From assembly GCA_900088475.1 (NCBI GenBank), contig FLMG01000636.1, positions 516 to 17,273 on the forward strand: a stretch of DNA of 16,758 bases, written 5' to 3'. The DNA is from Hyphochytrium catenoides (lineage: Eukaryota; Sar; Hyphochytriomycetes; Hyphochytriales; Hyphochytriaceae). A program made the position numbers and the translations under genes. The notes beneath the pieces are model-generated. The model did not search any database and had not been told where the DNA came from. It saw only the letters and a list, made by a program, of their open reading frames with translations. This document shows positions 9,699 to 16,758 of this stretch, piece by piece. How positions within the stretch are numbered: position 1 is the stretch's first letter; every line of letters starts with the position of its first letter.

Positions 9699-11232
9699 AT
9701 GGACTTAGAAGATTATGGTAGGCGTACTCCTACGATGGAGCTAAGATACATGTTGGAGCACAAATGCACGTTGAAGAGAAAGCTTGAAGGTAATATAAAG
9801 GCAGGAGCGGCAGGAGCAACTGAACGGCCCCATGTTTAGTCTGGGCCACTGATCAACTTGTCGTCACTCATCTATGGCGCTCACCTCAATGCAAGCTGCC
9901 CAACTGCACAGTATGCGTCCATTTCCTACATTAGGGCGATCATCCAATAGTCTCATGCTGTCCTTTCCTCCTTCTTGCATTCTATCTTGGTTTCCTAGGA
10001 ATGCTGTCCGCCAACCAAGACCCGAAGAGGATTCGTAACGAGGGCTCAGCTCTGGATGAGGGAGATGAGGCGATGGAGGAGGCTAACGAGATATGGGAAG
10101 CTGCGCAAGCTCACGCTAGAGCTCAGGAGCGGTAAGGAACCTTCTTTGTTTTTGAGGCTCCTTTGCAATCATCTTGAGCAACTTATATCGGCTTACATTG
10201 ATTGATGGCTGCTATTCATTCTTCCATTCTCCTCCTTCCACAAAGTGGACAGATAGTCCTTGTTTCACCCTTAGAAAGCGGCATGTTTTCCTAATCTTTG
10301 CCTTCTCTTTGACATACAACCTCTTCTAGAAGTGGTACATCATTCGGGACTCATTCTTTATACGCCGTTGGATTCACCTCTTCGAGCAGGCAGAGTCAGA
10401 GCAAGCCTGCTTCCTTGTTCTATAGACCATGGGAAGCATATCCTGCAGCTTACGCACGCTAGGGTGTTCGCTCTTGGTAGCAAGATCTCGTTCGTTGGGG
10501 CTGTATCACATCACCTCCATCTAAAGTTGTTGAGGTGTTGTTGAAGAAGACAAAGACGCGCTATCAAGAGACGGACCAGCCCACTACCTCTTCCTCCGCT
10601 TGTCTCTCGACATGTCGCACTTCAGACCATATCTTATCCCGTCTCTTCAGCGTACTTGTGGGGAGAGCAAGGCTGAACGGGTGCCCTTCGAAAGCGCTCT
10701 TATCATGGACTTTCTTATAATTTTGTACTGTCACTGCGACTTTATGGCACGCCGCAGGTGATACGAAGCTCTAGGGCGCTCAAGGCGCAGCCCATCTATG
10801 TTCAACATCAATGAGCTATGAAGACCTCTCTCCCTTAATCACGTAGATTGTGCTCGTGAATCACGATGGCTGGGTGACCGGATTGCGACAGTCCCTGTGC
10901 GCCTCTCACGGCGGAGGGCGCTCTTTCTTTTCTTTTGCACCTAAACAACAGCAGAGCCAAGCAGGTTGAACGGCCATTGCCATGGACCGAAGCATCTGCT
11001 GCTCAGTTAGTCTCAGTAAGGATTGTTTAGCTAGGAGACCTACTAAATGAACTGTACAGTAGTTCTTCTCTCTACCCCGTGTCCCATATCTCTCTCTGCT
11101 TCTCCTTGAACGCAGCTCTGTCGTTGCCTGCTTTACAGTCTGTCTGCCAAGCTTCAGCTCCGTCAACAGCTGGAGAAGGAAGAGAATCTTGGACAAAAGA
11201 TGCTTCAGAAATCCTTGTCATCGGAGGGGTAG
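9699..11232 (+). CDS. Small helical protein of unknown function, four exons
   Basis: I do not recognise this protein. The best model joins 9699-9789, 9999-10131, 10952-11015 and 11116-11232. Phases agree at every junction (1, 2, 0), donors are GTAATA, GTAAGG and GTAAGG, and acceptors are pyrimidine-rich. It gives 134 residues, mostly predicted helix: MELRYMLEHKCTLKRKLEG, then an acidic stretch EGDEAMEEANEIWEAAQAHA, then RPLPWTEASAAQLVSL and a C-terminal coiled coil (KLQLRQQLEKEENLGQKML). The frame is open upstream to an ATG at 9483, which would add 72 residues. I prefer 9699 because the upstream part looks less protein-like. The third intron (10132-10951, 820 bp) is unusually long and may hide an alternative exon. 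The stop lies 46 bp from that of the next, convergent gene. Confidence 0.6.
10330..10462 (+). CDS. Possible alternative terminal exon within the long intron
   Basis: After the acceptor ccttctctag-like site at 10328-10329, a plus-strand block continues in phase from the exon ending at 10131 (cg|a gives Arg). It reads SGTSFGTHSLYAVGF and ends SLFYRPWEAYPAAYAR at a TAG (10460-10462). Including it would end the protein here, about 118 residues from the 9699 start, instead of reaching the coiled coil. Other frames of the same block also look open, so the coding choice is uncertain. The stretch 10512-10570 (SPPSKVVEVLLKKTKTRYQE in plus frame) is also protein-like, but I could not place it in a spliced model. 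Confidence 0.3.
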
Positions 11233-11278
11233 CCTCACTTCCTCTAGGGCTAGAGTTTCTCTTGAATCGACCTCTTCC

Positions 11279-11875
11279 CTATGTAACAACTACTTTACGT
11301 TTTGGTGAGTAACCCCGCAACACACGCACCGGAGGGGTTGCCCCGGAGACTGTTACCCTTCCACAATCTTTCTTGTTGAGCGATGATGATTCTGACACCT
11401 GAAGGGAAGGTTCCTCCCTAGAAGAGGCAGAAATCTAAGAGGTCAATCAGAAGAGCCACAGAGAGAGAGAGAGAAGAGAGAGAAAGAGAGAGAAAGAGAG
11501 AGAAAGAGAAAGAGAGATGAAGTAGAGAGAGTAGGCGGTGGGGCGAGAGAGAGACTGGCAGGCGGCAGAGGCTGGGACTGATAAAGGCTTGCAAGAGGAT
11601 AACGATGGCGAGGGAAAGTGAAGGGAAGAAGTAGATCACCGTATGGAGCGTTCAGAGACGGAACCACCTCGTGAGGAGCTGCAAAATCGGTCCCTCTTCT
11701 GCTGACACACCTCTTCAGTGGTCGCCTCAGCCTCAGCCTCACTGGTTGGTCCCTCTGATCCCGTAGTGCTAACCTGCCGCCACGGTCCTAAGCACTCTCT
11801 GCTTACACTCTGGCGCGACAGCATGTGCCTCAACTCATAAGAGAGCAAGATGAACGGGGAGGCGGTGACGGGCAT
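11279..11875 (-). CDS. Small two-exon protein of unknown function
   Basis: The exons are 11875-11640 and 11417-11279, minus strand, giving 124 residues that end at TAG (11281-11279). The junction is phase 2 (ata cg|gtgatc to ttctag|g), and the 222-bp intron is strongly CT-rich in the sense direction. The protein begins MPVTASPFILLSYELRHMLS, has a low-complexity acidic middle (SEAEAEATTEE), and ends basic (VRVLRGYSPKRKVVVT). No family is recognised. Upstream, a minus-strand frame running from 12429 to 11921 can be joined in phase through a 37-bp candidate intron (11920-11884), which would make the protein longer. That intron would be far shorter than any other here, so I keep the ATG at 11875 as the conservative start. 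Confidence 0.5.
11461..11517. repeat. GA microsatellite in an intron of the minus-strand gene
   Basis: GA and GAAA repeats form an almost unbroken purine tract. On the minus strand it is a CT tract about 44 bases before the acceptor at 11419-11418, so it probably acts as an extended polypyrimidine tract for the intron 11639-11418. Confidence 0.8.
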
Positions 11876-12015
11876 GGTCACTTCTAGTAGCAAGGATAAA
11901 GGAAAGAACGAATACCTCACTCTTTTCCTGCCAGCTCGTAGATGGCTGGGGCTTCTAGCAGGACCTCATGCTTCTCAAAGACACCTCGAGGTCGCAATGC
12001 AGGTATTGCTCTTTC

Positions 12016-12165
12016 TTTGACTCTCTGTTGAATGCTGTTCCTATCGTTGCAGCTGATCTCCTTCTCACCTCTCTCTTCCGATCTCTGTCCTTTGACTCTC
12101 TGTTGAATGCTGTTCCTATCGTTGCAGCTGATCTCCTTCTCACCTCTCTCTTTCGATCTCTGTCC
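12016..12165. repeat. 75-bp tandem duplication
   Basis: Positions 12016-12090 and 12091-12165 are two copies of a 75-bp unit that differ at one base I can see (ttccgatc in the first, tttcgatc in the second). Each copy contains ctatcgttgcag, which resembles a 3' splice site in the plus direction. The unit length is a multiple of three. Confidence 0.93.
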
Positions 12166-12173
12166 TTCGCCCT

Positions 12174-12175
<2 letters not shown>

Positions 12176-12231
<56 letters not shown>

Positions 12232-12246
12232 CTCTCTCTCCTCTCT
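12176..12246. repeat. CT microsatellite before the F-box-like gene
   Basis: A nearly pure TC dinucleotide run of about 50 bases is followed by a broken TTTC/TC run. It lies 35-100 bp upstream of the ATG at 12280 and is either the 5' leader or the polypyrimidine tract of a leader intron ending at 12286. Confidence 0.9.
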
Positions 12247-12279
12247 GTCCATTTCCGTCGTTCCTTCAACTCTAAATAG

Positions 12280-14186
12280 ATGACAGGAGGCAGAGTTCGC
12301 TGGGCCTTTGACTTCTACATCCGAAGCCTCGTCTACATCGGTCAGCCTGACGGCTACCGCCCTCCCCAGAGAAAGAGACAACGAGAGCTCATTATCCCGG
12401 TTAAGGGCATATCGAAAGGTATCGAGCATGTCGATGGCGACGAAGATAGATTGAGAGGAGAAGTCCCATCAGAAAGGATGTTCTCCTTTATCAGTCGTCT
12501 GATCAAAGGTCAAAAGGGAGGCGGAAGCATAAGAACAGGTGCGTTCAAGACTACGTTCTGCTTTCCTCTGCTTTGCCGTTGTACCTCATGGCCTTGTGCT
12601 CCGATAGAGGGTCTCCTCTCGTCCGGAATAAAGCCCTTCTCTTGAACGCACGTGCCATGTAAAGGCTAGAGCTCTATTGCCGCTGTGCTATATCCGCTAG
12701 AGACAATGTAGCGCCCATTCCCATCCATACCTCTTCTATTGGCCTATGATAATGTAGCTTCCCCTGTTCTGTCTAGTCTCTGAGGTCCACTGACCACATA
12801 TATTAACCTCTTTGGTTCGTCATTCTGTAGCATCAGAGCACGGTCTCTGTCCGAGTGATTCAAAGACGCTTATGCAGCTGCCGGAGGTCTCTTTGCTGCA
12901 TATTGTGCACTTCCTAGGCATCAAAGACGTATGATACGAACTCTTCTCTCTCTCTGTTCCGCTTTTCATTTGTGGCCCGGCAGGTCTTCACCGGCTATTA
13001 TACCTCTTACTGACGTCTAAACTGCCTTCTTCGCCTGACGCGGCGGCAAAGAGCGAGCGTGGCTGTGAATATTGGCACCTCTATCTTTTGCCGCCCAATA
13101 TATCTGTCTAGAAGTTAATCGGCTTCATCTGCTCTGACCTTTACTTGCCTTTTGCCTTTACCTTCCTCCTGCTTACCTTTGTTGCCCAGGTATTCACCTT
13201 TATTACTATCTGCTCGCAAAGTCTTCATCTTGTCACTCTGCCGGCACAGAGCAGCCACTTCTGGGCCAGCATCTTTCTTCATCCTGTAGCTTCATACCAT
13301 ACCCAAAGTGCCTTTTTCCTTGCTATGGAAGGGGAGCCTGTACGAGGTGTGCGTAGGCCAGGAAGGGGACAGGGAAGGGCGGAGATCCTACAGCCTTGTG
13401 GGGATCCGACCTGTTGGATTGCACATATCCATCAAAAGCTCAAGTCCGCCTCCCGAATTGTGGGCGTGATCATGCATGATGGCTCGGAAGCTATCGTCAT
13501 TGATCTGTGCTCTATCCCTCTCTTGTCTCTCTTTCCGGCCCAACTACCGCAACCTGAGTCTCTTTCCGCCCTCCGGTCCCTAGTACTTCCCCTCATCCCC
13601 TGGAAAGATCCCATCGATGATCGGGCCCAAGTGTTAAGAGAGCTGAGAGAGAAGGAAAGAGGGAGAAGATGTCTTGGCTGTGGCCAGAGTCCTGTCCTCC
13701 CAGTGGTCTACGGCATGCTGACGGAGGCATTGAGATCTGGGTACCAAAGGAGGCAGATCTTATTAGGTAGATGTACCTAATTGCTTCATCTCTCTCTCTC
13801 TCTCTCTCTCTCTTTGTTACACCATAATGTGTCCTCGTATCTCTGAAGAAGTCGCCTGCGAACTCTTAGGCTCTGCTAATTATAAGAGTCCCTGTATGTG
13901 GCCGCCACTGATCCAAGAGTCTCTGCTGTGTATGTTCAAAGTGTTGCCCTTTGCAGATTCATATAACTTTGACTAACTCTAGTGTTGCTTAGGTGGTGAT
14001 CAAATCATAGATGGCTCTCCGCTGTGGAGCTGTGCGGCCGCACACGATTGTGGAGCACGTTATCTTTGCTACCCGTGGGCCCTGACCTCATCCCGAGCGT
14101 TCACTCAGTTGAGTGAGCGTGTACCTTGGGCACAACTGGTATACGGAAAATTGCTTGTTTACCTAGACAGATACGGTGATGTCTAG
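12280..14186 (+). CDS. F-box-like protein with a C-terminal zinc-ribbon-like motif; middle exons unresolved
   Basis: Exons I can support are 12280-12538 (ATG start after a CT-rich leader), 12831-12928, 13250-13766 and 13993-14186 (stop TAG 14184-14186). Exon 2 carries an F-box core, LMQLPEVSLLHIVHFLGIKD. F-box proteins link substrates to SCF ubiquitin ligases through Skp1. The F-box helix that should follow (LHRLLYLLLTSK) is at 12986-13021, but one base out of phase with the GT donor at 12929. The 3' exons encode CLGCGQSPVLPVVYG, then ILLGGDQIIDGSPLWSC and a later CG pair, which looks like a zinc ribbon. The last junction (13766 to 13993) is clean in phase. The start could be 12478 or a spliced upstream exon. 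The 13325 ATG could begin a separate gene if the F-box part is not joined. Confidence 0.55.
13790..13814. repeat. CT microsatellite in the last intron of the F-box-like gene
   Basis: A pure CT run lies near the 5' end of the intron 13767-13992, CT-rich in the sense direction. It is too far from the acceptor to be its polypyrimidine tract. Confidence 0.8.
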
Positions 14187-14442
14187 GCAGATAAACGTAA
14201 GACAATGGGAGCGGAGAAAAAGTGTACACCGTGAGATCACAGCCAGTGTAAGAACGAGCACGGAGGGAGAAGAAGCCGTCCAGCGTTGTTGATAGATTCT
14301 CCCTCAGATGACAGATGAGAGACAGGCAATAAGGTATCGTACAGCAAGGGCAGCCAACCACCAACAAAAGCACCAACAACACCTCCCATTTCTCTCCTCT
14401 CTGGGTCCTACCTGTCTCTCAACGGCGGAGCTCTAATATCTC
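14187..14442. other. Convergent intergenic region
   Basis: 256 bp separate the TAG of the F-box-like gene from the TGA of MOCS3, so this must hold both 3' ends. A short minus-strand open frame (14382-14101) crosses it without features of a real gene. No hairpin terminator or RNA gene is visible. Confidence 0.5.
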
Positions 14443-16383
14443 TCAATACGAGGGAAAAGAAGGATCGACGCTTGCAGCCCACGCCTGTATCCCACCTCGG
14501 ACATTTCTGATGCAATCGAGGCCTTGCTCTCTAAGCAGCTTCGTCGCGCGGACTGAGTCTATCCCTCTCCTGCACATGACGTAGACTATACCAAGCAAGA
14601 GGACGAGGCATAGCCACCATAGAAGAAAGAGAGTCCTGGTTAAAGCCAGAATGAGTCTGGATTGCCGGGACCGTCGGAGACATAGGACCAGACGTCTGAA
14701 AGGAAGGCACGCAATCTCTCTATCTCTCTCCAACTTCCTGCTCTTGTCATCTGCAATGGTCTCTTACCTGGTTTGCCTTGCGAAGCCGCTTGTTCAACCA
14801 TCTGACGAGCCTCCGGTCGGTCTCGCAGTTCTGTGTATGGAACATTCACGGCGCCGGGTAGAGAGGAGAGAGAGAACTGAAGGCGACTTCTGACATCTAA
14901 TAGGAGATGCGGACGCTCCGCGATAACGGCCTCTGCATATTCCTAGCACGAGTGGCAATGGAAGTTCGGAGTCTGTTATTCTCTCTGAGCGCTATCAGTA
15001 TCGGACGGTTCAACGTAACTCATATGTATACCCTATCTCTCTCTCCACCTTCCTCGCTATATCTCCATTCCCTTCGTCATTTGAGAGAGGCTGTTATCCG
15101 TGTAGGTAAGGGTGAGGCTCCCAGGTGACCATCGACCAGCCCCGTTTTTCTCAAATTGGCTAGCTTTCCCCAGTGCCTACCTGGCAGCTAACACTCTCGG
15201 CATCCTTCAGCTCCTCCTTGCGAGGTGTTGCGCAGAGAAAAGACTTAGTGGATGCCGAAAGAGAAGTGATGGTAGGGTTGTCTCCACATACAGCACAGTC
15301 TCTCGACCGAGGAGCGAGCTGAACCCGATGTGCAAATGCCCATTAGTAATGCAGAGGCAGGGGTAACACTCTTCGCAACGAAGACCAACAGAAACAAGAC
15401 CAGAAGGCTAGTATGAACCAGATGAAGAGTTTGTTAGGTTTGGCCGCTATCGTAAGAGAGAGAGGGAGGACGAAAAGGAAGAGATAAACCCCTTGAGAGG
15501 CACTATCGACCTTGAACTCGCTGAATTTGCCGAACTCAGCGTCGAAGAATAGCTGTCTTCCGCTCAAAACCCCTCCTTCCTCGACTCCCAAGCCGGTGAT
15601 AATCTTTATTACTTCTATGGCCTGCAGACAGCCGATCACTCCTGGCACCATCCCTAGTACTCCGTTGTTCGAGCAGTCACCCAGGAGAACGGCAGGAGGG
15701 GGAGAAGGGTAAAGACAGCGGTAACAGGCGCTTCCTCTAAAGTTGAAGACAGAAATCTGTCCCTCCAGTCCTACGGCACTTCCAGAGACGAGTGGCTTCT
15801 TATAGAGGACGCAGGCATCATTTATCAGATATCGTGTCTAAGAGGCGGAAGATTGATTGTGAGAGGTGTAAGGCAAGGCAGGCTTGTCAGTCAATCGGGA
15901 CACGGAGAGCAAAGCTTGGGCACACATGTAGATAGAGCCCCAACCGGTCGCCGTGACAACTTTAACAAGACAATGAGAAGGTAAAAGAAACAAAAGAGGG
16001 ATCTCGACAGCTAGCGCACCCCATAGAGAGGCTCAGCGGGTATAGACCCATCCCACCGGTCGGGCCTCTCTCTCCTGATTGTTTGTTCCCCCTGGCTAAG
16101 GCTGTCTTCACCCACAAACACTTTGTCTCCTCTTCGGTCTCATGCAGCATCCACGGAACAGACTGGCTCATCCTTTCTCTTTCATTCCGTCCGCCCAAAG
16201 CAGTACCTGTGGATTATCGGTTGCGTCTACGACAATGTCATAGTCCGTCACAATGGATTCGGCAGTCTCAGCGCTAAACCTGACATTGTGCACCACGCAT
16301 TGAGCTAAAGGATTCAACGCTCGGATGGAAGTCGCGGCAGAGTCGACTTTGAGAACTCCTTGTCGATCGTTTGTGTGGATGAT
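14443..16383 (-). CDS. MOCS3: Adenylyltransferase and sulfurtransferase MOCS3/Uba4, N-terminus beyond the window
   Basis: This E1-like enzyme adenylates and thiocarboxylates the C-termini of URM1 and the small molybdopterin synthase subunit, feeding tRNA wobble-uridine thiolation and molybdenum cofactor synthesis in the cytosol. Exons on the minus strand are 16383-16207, 15837-15490, 15318-15181, 14942-14768 and 14585-14443 (stop TGA), all GT-AG and in phase; 326 residues are visible. The ThiF/E1 part shows DYDIVVDATDN, TRYLINDACVLYKKPLVSGS, zinc pairs CYRC and CAVC, the likely adenylation-transfer cysteine in LGDCSNNGVLG, and VPGVIGCLQAIEVIKIITG. The rhodanese domain shows HLLLDVRSRLQF, LPGAVNVPY and the active-site cysteine in YVMCRRGIDS, ending in FPSY as family members usually do. 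The nucleotide-binding GxGGLG region is missing and must lie upstream, past the right edge. Confidence 0.94.
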
Positions 16384-16758
16384 CTATAAGACAAGTGGGT
16401 TTATGACGAGAGCGACAGGGAGAGAGAGCGCGCGGGAGAGTGAGTGTGTGAAAGCGAGAGGGAAGAGAGCGGAAGTAGGAAGTGCAAACAGCGAACCACC
16501 GTGCGAGAGAGAAGGTATACTCATCTATATCTATGATCGTGTCAGGAGGGGACAGCTTAGACAAGGGAACGGAGGAGGAGCAATAAGTAAAAGAAGTGAT
16601 GGAAAGAGAGGAAGCGGAGAGCTTAAGATGGGGCATGAGAGAAACATATAGTGCGAAAAAGGAGTGAGGTAGAGAGAGGACTAAGAGGAAAGAAGAGCAC
16701 CACACAGAATGACCAAGGTCAGGAGAAAGGACTACGTTCTTAGGAAAAGAAAGGGAGA
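16384..16758 (-). other. MOCS3 intron running off the right edge
   Basis: The acceptor ttatag lies at 16389-16384. Upstream of it the minus strand is rich in CT runs (16410-16470), as in other introns here. The residues expected just before the visible exon (the SNLxRQ element of the family) cannot be found in any frame of this stretch. The preceding exon therefore probably lies beyond 16758. Confidence 0.6.

Larger units (their letters stand above)
11876..12279. promoter_or_regulatory. Divergent region between the small minus-strand gene and the F-box-like gene
   Basis: This holds the 75-bp tandem duplication and a long CT tract ending just before the plus-strand ATG at 12280, as in the leader of the PH-like gene. 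Two rival readings overlap it. On the plus strand, a short exon at 11942-12002 (ATG start, donor gcag|gtattg) could splice in phase to 12287. On the minus strand, a 170-codon frame (12429-11917) contains an Arg-Glu repeat from the microsatellite and a protein-like end (RGVFEKHEVLLEAPAIYELA). I cannot decide between them from sequence alone. Confidence 0.4.

Noticed and set aside
10906-11196. Minus-strand 96-codon open frame
   Set aside because: It lies antisense to two phase-consistent plus-strand exons and their good splice sites.
16501-16560. Minus-strand frame reading TIIDIDE, similar to the aspartate-containing strand of ThiF/E1 enzymes
   Set aside because: The residues on either side do not match the family, and the required SNLxRQ element does not follow. 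It is probably chance inside the intron.
1-16758. tRNA, rRNA, CRISPR array, transposon or insertion sequence
   Set aside because: I saw no cloverleaf with a T-loop motif, no spaced direct repeats, and no transposase-like frame or terminal inverted repeats.

Overview
The window is nuclear DNA from a eukaryote with a compact, intron-rich genome. The coding regions are split by spliceosomal GT-AG introns, mostly 70-370 bp. Acceptors are usually CAG or TAG behind pyrimidine-rich tracts, and reading phase is kept across nearly every junction I rebuilt. Two genes are recognisable by family: the translesion polymerase REV1 and the E1-like/rhodanese protein MOCS3/Uba4. Long CT/GA microsatellites sit in introns and 5' leaders. 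The other genes have no family I recognise, so a protist or alga is more likely than an animal or plant. I cannot name the lineage from sequence alone.

Layout, left to right. 1-260: GA repeats, possibly the edge of a minus-strand gene (tentative first exon ending at 502). 692-1309 (+): a 205-residue protein with a PH-like fold, one exon, with a CT-rich leader. 8592 to 2168 (-): REV1 in about 18 exons, in the order BRCT, N-digit, Y-family core, HhH thumb, little finger, two ubiquitin-binding motifs, C-terminal domain. An open exon at 2017-1600 may add a 138-residue tail by alternative splicing. 8593-9482: divergent intergenic region. 9699 (or 9483) to 11232 (+): small helical protein, unknown. 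11875 to 11279 (-): small two-exon protein, unknown. 12280 to 14186 (+): F-box-like protein with a C-terminal zinc-ribbon-like motif; its middle exons are not fully resolved. Beyond 16758 to 14443 (-): MOCS3/Uba4, lacking its N-terminal exon(s), which lie past the right edge.

The genes alternate strictly in strand, giving tight convergent pairs (46, 256 and 290-858 bp between stops) and shared divergent promoters. The recognised proteins work in separate pathways: REV1 in DNA damage tolerance, MOCS3 in sulfur transfer for tRNA thiolation and molybdopterin. There is no sign of a functional cluster, mobile element, CRISPR array or RNA gene. The points most worth following are the REV1 tail encoded across its own stop codon, several in-frame introns or alternative acceptors in REV1, the F-box/zinc-ribbon combination with a one-base phase conflict, and a 75-bp tandem duplication that copies a splice-acceptor-like site.
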